From Effusibacillus pohliae DSM 22757 (GTDB taxonomy: Bacteria > Bacillota > Bacilli > Tumebacillales > Effusibacillaceae): a stretch of DNA of 64,000 bases. Numbering within the stretch: position 1 is the stretch's first letter; every line of letters starts with the position of its first letter. The notes beneath the pieces were generated by a model that was not told the DNA's origin, ran no database searches, and worked only from the letters and a program-made list of their open reading frames with translations. The DNA lies in NCBI RefSeq assembly GCF_000376225.1, contig NZ_AQXL01000125.1, positions 19,443 through 83,442 of the forward strand, in the 5' to 3' direction. Shown here piece by piece: positions 8,330 to 15,191 of this stretch. The position numbers and the translations under genes were made by a program.

Positions 8330-9631
8330 TGCACCATTGCTGTCGGTCGTTTCTTTCTCCAAAAACAACATTTTCGCATGTTCGTCGTACGCGAACAATT
8401 CTGCTTGCCGGGCCCAACCGATACAAATATCGAGCTGTTTTTCCGCTTCCTCGTCGCCAAAATGCTTGCGGAAAATCTGGCTGAAAAAGTCCCGCGACAT
8501 CCGGTTGTTGCGCTTCGACTGCAGGATCCAGATGATCCGTTCCATGATCGGGACGTTTTTCAAAACCTGGTGTTTCAAAATATCCTTACGTTCCACAACG
8601 GTCGCTTCTGCAAACGTTTTTCCCAGCGGGGTCAACTCAATATCCCCTTCGTGAACGCGGACAAATTCCAACAGGGATGCCGCTTCCACAATCGGCAGAA
8701 AATCTTCCAGGTTGAGGCCCAGTTGGTCGGCCAGTTTATACAGATCAGATTTTTCCTCCAGATCGTCGAGCAGTTCGATAAACCCTGTCATCGCCCCTGC
8801 CGGCACATCCGGCATCGGCTTGATTTTCCTGCTGGCCCCTCCCTGATCCACAATCGGTTTCGGGTCTTCTTTGTACCGGGTCATGAGCGAATACAGATCG
8901 TCTACCAACGATTCGAACAACGGGTCTTTCTTTTCCCGCCAATGGGGCAGCGGAATCGGCAGATCCGCGGTGATGCGGGCCGGGTCACGGGACAAGACGA
9001 TCGCCCGATCCGCCATATACACCGCCTCTTCGATCCCGTGTGTCACCATGACAATCGACTTCGTCGGGATCTTTTTTTCCAGCCACAGTTCCAGAATGTC
9101 GCGCCGCAAATTCTCGGCCGTCAGCACATCGAGCGCGGAAAATGGTTCATCCATCAACAGCACATCCGGCTCCGACACAAGGGCTCTGCCAATTCCCACG
9201 CGCTGCCGCATGCCTCCCGACAGTTCTTTCGGATACGCACTTTCAAAGCCGTCCAATCCCAACATGTCGATCATTTGGATTGCTTTTTCCCGCTTTTCCT
9301 GATCGGACAATGAAGTTTTTTGCAACCCGAGTTCCACGTTTTCAAGCACCGTCAGCCAGGGAAACAAAGCGAACGATTGAAACACCATGCTGACACCGGG
9401 ATTCACGCCATTGACACGGCTTCCCAAGTAAAACACTTGTCCTTCGGAAGGCGGTACCAATCCGGCCATAATCCGCAGAAGTGTCGATTTTCCGGAACCG
9501 GAAGGCCCCAGGATGGCGATAAACTCGCCTTCGTTAATCTGCAGATCGATGTGATCGAGCACGGTCACCACCGTTTCGCCGAAGTCGTATTTTTTCGTAA
9601 TCCCCTTCAATTCCACAATTTTCCGTTGCAT
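8321..9631 (-). CDS. ABC transporter ATP-binding protein with C-terminal AAA-associated domain
   Basis: 436 residues. N-terminal NrtD/SsuB/TauB-type ATPase: Walker A 'GPSGSGKSTLLRIMAG', Q-loop 'FQSFALFPW', signature 'LSGGMRQRVGIGRAL', Walker B 'VLLMDEPFSALD', H-loop 'MVTHGIEEA'. Residues from about 280 onward form the AAA-associated C-terminal domain (PF09821 type) that accompanies duplicated permeases of the COG4986 class. RBS AGGAGGGA and 11-nt spacing behind the permease gene. The stop codon and the last two residues (Ile-Glu) are encoded by the end of the group IIC intron remnant, so the natural C-terminus may have been altered. Expression is expected to depend on the M-box upstream of the permease. 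The substrate is unknown. Confidence 0.88.
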   Translation of the reverse strand: MQRKIVELKGITKKYDFGETVVTVLDHIDLQINEGEFIAILGPSGSGKSTLLRIMAGLVPPSEGQVFYLGSRVNGVNPGVSMVFQSFALFPWLTVLENVELGLQKTSLSDQEKREKAIQMIDMLGLDGFESAYPKELSGGMRQRVGIGRALVSEPDVLLMDEPFSALDVLTAENLRRDILELWLEKKIPTKSIVMVTHGIEEAVYMADRAIVLSRDPARITADLPIPLPHWREKKDPLFESLVDDLYSLMTRYKEDPKPIVDQGGASRKIKPMPDVPAGAMTGFIELLDDLEEKSDLYKLADQLGLNLEDFLPIVEAASLLEFVRVHEGDIELTPLGKTFAEATVVERKDILKHQVLKNVPIMERIIWILQSKRNNRMSRDFFSQIFRKHFGDEEAEKQLDICIGWARQAELFAYDEHAKMLFLEKETTDSNGAIE

Positions 9632-9642
9632 TCCGGTCCCTC

Positions 9643-11370
9643 CTACTCGATGTGATACTTGGTTTCCGCCAGTTTATACAGCCTTCGCCACAATAACCGG
9701 TTGATCAGCACCACCAGCGACGACATGATAAAGATGCCCCAGATGATGGCCGGCCAGTTCCCCTCGTTGGTTGCCTGGGAAATATAGGCGCCGAGTCCGG
9801 TGGCTGTCAGCGTATCCTGTTTCCATGACACGATTTCGGAAACGATGCTTGCGTTCCACGCTCCTCCCATGGCGGTCACTCCGCCGGTTACCAGATAGGG
9901 AAAAATGCCGGGCAGGATCAGTTTTTTCCATTTTTTCCAGGCGGACAGTCCAAAAATATCGCTCGCTTCCCGCAGATCAGACGGAATCGCCATCGCGCCG
10001 GCAATCACGTTAAACAGCAGGTACCACTGGGTACCGAGCATCATCAGCGGGATGGCTCCAACTTCAAAATTCACATGCAGCTTTAAATAAAGCAGAGTTA
10101 CCAGCGGGAACAGCATGTTGGCAGGAAAAGAGGCCGCGATTTGCACCAAGGGCTGCGCGAGTTGCGCCAATCGCGGATTGAATCCGATCGCTACACCAAG
10201 CGGAATTGTCCACAATGCGCCGATGGCAATTGCGGCAAACACCCGCAGCATGGTCAGTGCTCCCAGTCCAACCACATGCAGCAGTTCCCCCGATCCCAGC
10301 TGTTTCACCTCGACCAATCCTTGATACGCATACCGGATCACAAACCAGACAATCACCGCCCACAGCACAAGCTGCAGGAAGAACGATGCGCCTCTGGCAG
10401 AGGGCGGACGCATTTTCCCGGCCGCTGCAAGCCGGCCAAGAAAACGATCGGCGCCCCGCCAGACAGGCAGCAAGGTATAACGGAACAACAGATCGATCAC
10501 CGCCGACTGTTGCAAAATTTTCAACACGACAGATGACGGCCTCTGCTTGGCTTCCGTCAGTTCCATCTTAAACTTGTCCGCCCAAGCGACCAATGGACGC
10601 CAAAACAATTGATCAACCAAAATGATGGTGGTCACCATCGCAATGACCGCATAGATGACGGCTTTCACGTTTCCTTCATCGACGGCTGCCGCCATATAAG
10701 AACCCAGGCCGGGGAGCCGTACATTGGTTCCAAGTACTGTGATCGCTTCGCTGGCTGATAAGAAAAACCAGCCGCCGCCAAACGACATCATGGAGTTCCA
10801 CACCAGGCCGATCATCGCAAACGGAACTTCCAGCTTTTTGAAACGATTCCATGCGTTTAAACGATAGATGTCGGATGCCTCCCGCAACTCGCGCGGAATC
10901 GTGGTTAAGGAATGATAAAAACTGAATGTCATGTTCCAGACTTGCCCGGTAAAGATGGCAAAAATGGAGGCGCATTCCACCCCCAGCAGACTGCCGGGAA
11001 ACAGCGAAATAAAAAACGTGATGGTCGCGGACAGAAACCCTAACACCGGGACAGACTGTAAAATATCGATGATCGGGATCATGATTTTTTCCGCCAACTG
11101 GCTCGAAGCAGCAATTCGTCCATACACGAACGTAAACAGCAAAGCGGCGAAAAAAGCCACAAACATGCGGAGCAAGGAACGGCCCGCATAATACGGCAGA
11201 TAAGCAGGATTCAAATCGATATGCGGCTGGTTGGTCGGTGAAAACGGAACCCGCATACCGGCTCCGACGTGCATGATTCCGTAAAGCAGCGCAAACAGGA
11301 ACAGAACGACGAACAGGTCGATCCAGCCGAATTTTCTAGCTCTCAGGTACCCAAAGCGGTTCATGATCAT
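9643..11370 (-). CDS. Duplicated ABC transporter permease (two BPD_transp_1 domains in one chain)
   Basis: 575 residues holding two copies of the binding-protein-dependent permease domain. Each carries an EAA-type loop that docks on the ATPase: 'LREASDIYRLNAWNRFKKL' around residue 185 and 'LREASDIFGLSAWKKWKKL' around residue 470. This architecture is known as the duplicated permease of nitrate/sulfonate/bicarbonate-like ABC systems (COG4986). No solute-binding protein gene follows; about 25 codons upstream (11393-11470, same strand) resemble the tail of a deleted one. The gene is the first complete gene after an M-box riboswitch and its terminator, which suggests Mg2+-responsive expression. 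The start is the first ATG after AAAGGGGAAG; an in-frame ATG two codons later is an alternative. Confidence 0.85.
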   Translation of the reverse strand: MIMNRFGYLRARKFGWIDLFVVLFLFALLYGIMHVGAGMRVPFSPTNQPHIDLNPAYLPYYAGRSLLRMFVAFFAALLFTFVYGRIAASSQLAEKIMIPIIDILQSVPVLGFLSATITFFISLFPGSLLGVECASIFAIFTGQVWNMTFSFYHSLTTIPRELREASDIYRLNAWNRFKKLEVPFAMIGLVWNSMMSFGGGWFFLSASEAITVLGTNVRLPGLGSYMAAAVDEGNVKAVIYAVIAMVTTIILVDQLFWRPLVAWADKFKMELTEAKQRPSSVVLKILQQSAVIDLLFRYTLLPVWRGADRFLGRLAAAGKMRPPSARGASFFLQLVLWAVIVWFVIRYAYQGLVEVKQLGSGELLHVVGLGALTMLRVFAAIAIGALWTIPLGVAIGFNPRLAQLAQPLVQIAASFPANMLFPLVTLLYLKLHVNFEVGAIPLMMLGTQWYLLFNVIAGAMAIPSDLREASDIFGLSAWKKWKKLILPGIFPYLVTGGVTAMGGAWNASIVSEIVSWKQDTLTATGLGAYISQATNEGNWPAIIWGIFIMSSLVVLINRLLWRRLYKLAETKYHIE

Positions 11371-11392
11371 TGCTATCTTCCCCTTTACTCCT

Positions 11393-11470
11393 GCTGAATT
11401 TTAGCTTGCACTTGATTCTTCGCCTTATCCACTCCGGCCCGCCAAACGCGTTGCTCATCAGGACATTCCC
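11393..11470 (-). pseudogene. Possible tail of a deleted solute-binding protein gene
   Basis: Between the M-box terminator and the permease start there is a short open stretch whose last codons read 'RVWRAGVDKAKNQVQAKIQQE' (shown without its first residues), ending in TAA. An amphipathic tail of the type 'G-x-DK-x-x-x-E-x-Q-x-Q' is common at the C-terminus of family-1 solute-binding proteins. Just upstream is a ribosome binding site (AAAGGGGGGA) followed by ATG, now out of frame with the tail. This looks like the start and end of a deleted SBP gene joined together. The assignment rests on about 20 residues, so it is an inference. Confidence 0.35.
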
Positions 11471-11486
11471 CCCTTTATCCATGGCA

Positions 11487-11520
11487 AAATGAAACCCCCT
11501 GCACACAAACGCAGGGGGTA
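11487..11520 (-). terminator. M-box expression-platform terminator
   Basis: On the minus strand ACCCCCTGC - loop - GCAGGGGGT is followed by TTCATTTT, a good intrinsic terminator. It lies between the M-box aptamer and the ABC permease. In the known mechanism Mg2+ binding to the M-box favours the terminator, so the downstream genes are expected to be on when Mg2+ is low. Confidence 0.85.
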
Positions 11521-11537
11521 TGATTCGCAATCCCGTC

Positions 11538-11718
11538 AGATCGCAAATGAGAACCAATCCCCCTGGTTGAGCTTCAGCACTGTACAACGTAGAGATCGTG
11601 TCTCAGCCACATTAAGTAAAGCCTTAATCCGGCAGTACCTGTTCAACCCATTGGCGTCTCTCGACGTTTCCGGGCAGTGGCCTGTGTTTGCACAGTAGCC
11701 TCGCCTAACGAGGATTTT
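11538..11718 (-). ncRNA. M-box (ykoK leader) Mg2+ riboswitch
   Basis: Minus strand, 5' to 3': 'CTCGTTAGGCGAGGCTACTG', 'CACAGGCCACTGCCCGGAAA', 'GTCGAGAGACGCCAATGGGT', 'GAACAGGTACTGCCGGATTA' and 'AGGCTTTACTTAATGTGGCT'. These blocks match the conserved core of the ykoK/M-box aptamer that senses Mg2+. It is followed by an intrinsic terminator. M-boxes normally precede Mg2+ transporters such as mgtE, mgtA or corA; here the first complete gene is a duplicated ABC permease. Aptamer boundaries are approximate. Confidence 0.9.
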
Positions 11719-11883
11719 GCCTTGTTAGCTTGTATGATTCGTTTCATTCATAATGTATATTGTTTCAATTCATCTGTAAATAGGCTTTCGCCAATATTCT
11801 TCACAAACAAGCAGAGTTTTTTGTGATAATGTGTATGGACAACACACTTCCGTATCACACTGAACGAATGGAGGTTTTGCAGC

Positions 11884-12480
11884 ATGCATATACACGTTCA
11901 GCAATGGATCGTGAATTATGGATATGCGGGTCTTTTTTTGATCCTGCTCGTTGAAATGATTGGCATCCCTCTACCGGGAGAAACCGCCTTGACGCTGGCC
12001 GGGATTGCATGGATGTCCGGCACTTTTTCATTTGTTCCGTTGTTTCTTACGGCCGTTTCGGGAAACTTTCTGGGAGCTTCGATCGCGTATTTTATCGGTC
12101 GGTTTCTGGGTCGCCCCGCCATCCTTCGTTACGGCAGGTATGCGGGGATGACGGAGGAACGGATGAAAAAGGCGGAGGACAAATTTTTGCGGTACCGTTT
12201 GCCGCTTTTGTTGTTTTCGAGATTTATTGCCGGGGTGCGTGTTTTGGTTCCTTATTTAGCCGGAATGAATGGGATCCCATTCTGGATGTTTTCATTTTAC
12301 AACTTTGTTGGTGCAGCTGTTTGGTGCTCCGCATTTGTCATCTTAGGGCGTTATGCAGACATCGCATGGCACCGGTATCATCAGGTTATGCATCAGTATT
12401 TCTTGCCTGCCGTGTTGTTCGCCGCGCTGGCGGTCGGTGTTTGTGCGGGGATTAAAATAAAGAAAAAACAGGGAGGGTAA
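11884..12480 (+). CDS. DedA family membrane protein
   Basis: 198 residues, SNARE_assoc/DedA family: 'YGYAGLFLILLVEMIGIPLPGETALTLAG' at the N-terminus (shown here as a description of residues 13-41), 'FIGRFLGRPAILRYGRYAGM', 'FSRFIAGVRVLVPYLAGMNG' and a C-terminal pair of helices. DedA proteins are envelope flippases or scramblases; members are implicated in undecaprenyl-phosphate or phosphatidylethanolamine recycling. RBS GGAGG nine nt before ATG; a GATAAT (about 11827) may be the -10 box. A second DedA protein is encoded at 26116-26721. The region has lower GC than the rest of the window. Confidence 0.88.
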   Translation: MHIHVQQWIVNYGYAGLFLILLVEMIGIPLPGETALTLAGIAWMSGTFSFVPLFLTAVSGNFLGASIAYFIGRFLGRPAILRYGRYAGMTEERMKKAEDKFLRYRLPLLLFSRFIAGVRVLVPYLAGMNGIPFWMFSFYNFVGAAVWCSAFVILGRYADIAWHRYHQVMHQYFLPAVLFAALAVGVCAGIKIKKKQGG

Positions 12481-12613
12481 GCATTCCGGCGGCCAAATCG
12501 GCGGTTGCGCCGAGCGGAGACCCATGCCGGAAGTCTGTCGGCCGAGCTTGTGCTGGCATGTGGGGTGGGAAGCAAAATTCCCGCCTTTTTTGTGTTTACA
12601 TGAGATAGAGTTC

Positions 12614-12654
12614 GAAATAATTTCGTTGTGGGTGAAATTATTTCATGATATAGT
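12614..12654 (+). promoter_or_regulatory. Operator-embedded promoter of the HTH-DUF1232 gene
   Basis: GAAATAATTTC at 12614-12624 and its exact reverse complement GAAATTATTTC at 12634-12644 form a perfect 11-bp inverted repeat with centres 20 bp apart. A promoter TTGTGG (12626-12631) - 17 bp - TATAGT (12649-12654) is interleaved with it. This is the geometry of an autorepressor operator, and the downstream protein has an HTH domain. Confidence 0.7.
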
Positions 12655-12673
12655 ACTAGACGGTGAGGGACAG

Positions 12674-13366
12674 ATGAAAGAACTACAAAGCTATGGTGAT
12701 TGCATTCGCCGTTTGCTGCAGTACAAGGAAATGAAGGCGGAGGAACTGGTAGCGGCGCTTAAAAAACAGAAAAACGTAGCCACCAGCAAATCAGCTATTT
12801 CCCGTATTCTGACAGGAAAAAGAATGCCGTCTGAGCAAGAGGCCCAAGGCATGGCGGACGTGCTCGAGGCCCCTCAAATTTATCAAGCCTATTTGTTGTT
12901 ACAAGAGTATTTGAAAAAAAAGGATGCGGTCAGCATACTCGCGTTTTATCAAGTGCTCGATTTGTTAGTGGAAAATCGGAATACATTCGTTCACAACGCG
13001 GAAGAGCCTGCCATCGATTACTCGTTGCTTTACAAGATGCTGAAGAATCTGCACCGGTATTGTTTAGCCAAAGATGTATCCGTTCATGTACGGGAGGGCT
13101 TTGTGTCTAAACTGGTTGAGGTAAGCGGGTTTGGCACGATGATCGAGCGGCTGAAGCTGATGTATCAATGTTTTATGCATGGCCGGCAGCTGTCTGCAGG
13201 TGATCGCGCTTGGCTCGCAACGGGGCTGCTGTATTTTATTTCTCCCCTGGATTTGATACCTGACTATCTGGTGCCATACGGCTATCTTGATGATTCCATT
13301 GTGGTAGGTTTTATTTTTTCCGAACTTGGCTCGATACTGGAGAAATATCGAGATTTTGGTGCTTGA
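12674..13366 (+). CDS. HTH (XRE-like) - DUF1232 (YkvA) protein
   Basis: 230 residues from ATG 12674 (RBS GGTGAGGGA); an in-frame ATG 150 nt upstream lies before the promoter and is unlikely. Residues about 5-65 look like a helix-turn-helix domain ('TSKSAISRILTGKRMPSEQE'). The C-terminal part contains DUF1232: 'LATGLLYFISPLDLIPDYL' and 'GYLDDSIVVGFIF', a short membrane-associated hairpin found in YkvA proteins. A DNA-binding domain joined to a DUF1232 segment suggests a membrane-tethered or membrane-sensing regulator; this is inference. The palindromic promoter just upstream is a good candidate for autoregulation. The LCP gene follows. Confidence 0.75.
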   Translation: MKELQSYGDCIRRLLQYKEMKAEELVAALKKQKNVATSKSAISRILTGKRMPSEQEAQGMADVLEAPQIYQAYLLLQEYLKKKDAVSILAFYQVLDLLVENRNTFVHNAEEPAIDYSLLYKMLKNLHRYCLAKDVSVHVREGFVSKLVEVSGFGTMIERLKLMYQCFMHGRQLSAGDRAWLATGLLYFISPLDLIPDYLVPYGYLDDSIVVGFIFSELGSILEKYRDFGA

Positions 13367-13422
13367 AGCTGGACCGGAACGATCCTGTGGACAGAATCAT
13401 GGTTGAGAAGGGACTGACAGGG

Positions 13423-14394
13423 ATGAAGAAAAGGATATTTCGGGCTGTCTTCCTGGGGATGCTTATCCTGCTTTGTATTGTCGGCTACTACGGATATCAC
13501 GCTTACCGGTTCGCCGGTAGGATCCAATCTGCTCCAACTGTTCATGCAACGACCGAAACCTGGACGGGAGGGAGAGTCAATATCTTGTTGTTGGGTGAAG
13601 ATGCCCGACCGGGAGAAGGACATACCCGATCGGACAGTATCATATTGCTCAGTGTGGATCCGGCTACTCATCAAGTGAAAGTGTTTTCCGTTTTGCGAGA
13701 TACGTGGTGGCACATCCCGGGATATGATTATGAGAAAATCAATGCAGGAAATGCGCTCGGAGGGCCACAAAAAGAGGTTGAGACGATTGGGAATTTTCTA
13801 TCCATACCGATCCACTATTATGTAGAAACGAACTTTGAGGGATTCAAAAAGATTGTCGATATACTCGGTGGCGTGGATATCAACGTCGATGAGGATATGA
13901 ATTACGATGATCCAACGGACGGGACGCACATTCATTTGCGAAAGGGCATGCAGCATTTGGGTGGGCAACAGGCACTGGATTTTGTGCGTTTTCGGCATGA
14001 TGCGTTAGGGGATTACAAAAGAACGGAAAGACAACGGAATTTTTTGCGGGCGTTAGCCGCAAAGTGCAAATCGTCTGTCACATTCCTGAAATTGCCCGAA
14101 CTATTGGATGAAATGGCTCCCTATGTGGAAACGAACATGACTGCCAGTGATATGCTGAAGATCGGAAAACTCCTTTATAGCGCGGATGGATCTGACATTG
14201 AGACGGGACAGGTGCCACGGATGGAGGATTTGGTAGAACGATATTTGCCGGATGGGGGAGATGTTTTGATTCCGCACGTTCTTCCGACGCGGCAATATGT
14301 CCATCAAGCGATTGGGATGAACGATCAAGTGTTTTCTACGTCGGAGGAAGAGCGTTATTGGAACAGATACAAAAATGGATCTTCTAGCAAATGA
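13423..14394 (+). CDS. LytR-CpsA-Psr (LCP) family cell-wall polymer ligase
   Basis: 323 residues from ATG 13423, chosen because 'MKKRIFRAVFLGMLILLCIV' then gives a standard N-terminal membrane anchor; a TTG start at 13363 is the alternative. LCP motifs: 'VNILLLGEDARPGEGHTRSD' with the pyrophosphate-binding Arg, 'DSIILLSVDPA', 'VFSVLRDTWW', 'KINAGNALGGPQ', 'LGGVDINVDEDMNYDD' and 'LDFVRFRHDALGDYKRTERQ'. LCP enzymes transfer undecaprenyl-linked teichoic acids or capsule onto peptidoglycan at the outer face of the membrane. It is encoded 56 nt after the HTH-DUF1232 gene and probably cotranscribed. AT-richer than the window average. Confidence 0.88.
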   Translation: MKKRIFRAVFLGMLILLCIVGYYGYHAYRFAGRIQSAPTVHATTETWTGGRVNILLLGEDARPGEGHTRSDSIILLSVDPATHQVKVFSVLRDTWWHIPGYDYEKINAGNALGGPQKEVETIGNFLSIPIHYYVETNFEGFKKIVDILGGVDINVDEDMNYDDPTDGTHIHLRKGMQHLGGQQALDFVRFRHDALGDYKRTERQRNFLRALAAKCKSSVTFLKLPELLDEMAPYVETNMTASDMLKIGKLLYSADGSDIETGQVPRMEDLVERYLPDGGDVLIPHVLPTRQYVHQAIGMNDQVFSTSEEERYWNRYKNGSSSK

Positions 14395-14460
14395 TGGGAA
14401 ATGGATCGTGATTATAGATACTGAACTTCATTACTATTTTCGAGAGAAGGTGTAAATGAT

Positions 14461-15072
14461 ATGTTTACACTCATCAAGCGGCATTGGCTGACTGCCATCG
14501 CATGCCTCTTAGGTACAGCCGTTGTTGCCGGTATTTGGTATTGGGCTTGGTGGGCGGGGTCTCGTCCGCCGGTCAATTATGTGGCTCCGCATTTTACAGT
14601 GGTCAACAAAGATGGCCAATCCACCGATTTTTTCAAGCTATCCGGTAAGGTACGGGTGGTGTATTTCTTTAAATCCGACCCCTCATCGATTGAAGATATG
14701 ATCAATTTGCAGGAAAAACTCAAGGAAAAAGAGCTTTTTGGAAACGCTGCCTTATTGATTCCTGTTCCGCTAAATGAAGATATAACTCCCGCTTTAGTAA
14801 GCGAGTATGGTTTCAAAGCGGATCTTAGTGGGTGGTGGTTCCTTTCCCCGAAAGAAAATCCGTATACAATTGCTTCTCGTTTCTTTCTGAAAGGGGTAAA
14901 TCATTCAGATAAGATACTCACAACCGACCCGATTATCGTCGAAGTAGATCGGAATAATTGGGTTCGGAGAGTCATTAATGGCCATTTTGCAGGAAATGCC
15001 ACCGATGTAGAAGAGGGCACTCATAGCAAAGAGAACCTAATGCGAGACATCGAAATCATGGCGCAGGAGTGA
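14461..15072 (+). CDS. Sco1/SenC-like protein without copper ligands
   Basis: 203 residues: N-terminal membrane anchor (about 10-32) and a thioredoxin-fold domain. It aligns over its whole length with the Sco1 protein at 59231-59851, for example 'WYWAWWAGSRPPVNYVAPHF' against 'GYWFWWGASRFPVVGRAPDF'. In that Sco1 the copper ligands are Cys74, Cys78 and His164; here the aligned positions are Pro74, Glu78 and Thr154. It therefore cannot bind copper or do thiol chemistry in the usual way. It may be a structural or regulatory offshoot, or a decaying paralogue, although the frame is intact and the fold residues persist. Follows the LCP gene by 66 nt. Confidence 0.72.
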   Translation: MFTLIKRHWLTAIACLLGTAVVAGIWYWAWWAGSRPPVNYVAPHFTVVNKDGQSTDFFKLSGKVRVVYFFKSDPSSIEDMINLQEKLKEKELFGNAALLIPVPLNEDITPALVSEYGFKADLSGWWFLSPKENPYTIASRFFLKGVNHSDKILTTDPIIVEVDRNNWVRRVINGHFAGNATDVEEGTHSKENLMRDIEIMAQE

Positions 15073-15112
15073 GTGGTTGTTCTTTCAAGAATTTCTTTCA
15101 GGATTCAAATAG

Positions 15113-15143
15113 AACGGCTGGGCCAGCAAGGGGTCCAGCCGTT
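15113..15143. terminator. Hairpin between convergent genes
   Basis: Inverted repeat AACGGCTGG / CCAGCCGTT (9 bp, 13-nt loop) between the Sco-like gene and the convergent KimA-like gene. No strong T-run on either side, so it is a probable weak bidirectional terminator. Confidence 0.5.
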
Positions 15144-15191
15144 GCATCAGAGAGGACGATGCGGGGAGCAGTTTGAACCGCGCAATTGGGT

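Noticed and set aside
8378..9313. A long plus-strand open frame opposite the ABC ATPase.
   Set aside because: Its translation has no domain pattern and mirrors the codon bias of the real minus-strand gene; the same holds for the other long antisense frames in the GC-rich parts.
8316..9651. CCCTCCTACTCGAT occurs both at the intron end (8316-8329) and at the permease stop/ATPase RBS (about 9638-9651), as if a second intron end lay there.
   Set aside because: The second site is fully explained by the ATPase RBS and the permease stop codon, no domain V precedes it, and 14-bp matches are expected by chance in 64 kb.
12524..12673. An N-terminal extension of 50 residues for the HTH-DUF1232 protein.
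   Set aside because: It would start upstream of the clear promoter and operator, and the RBS favours ATG 12674.
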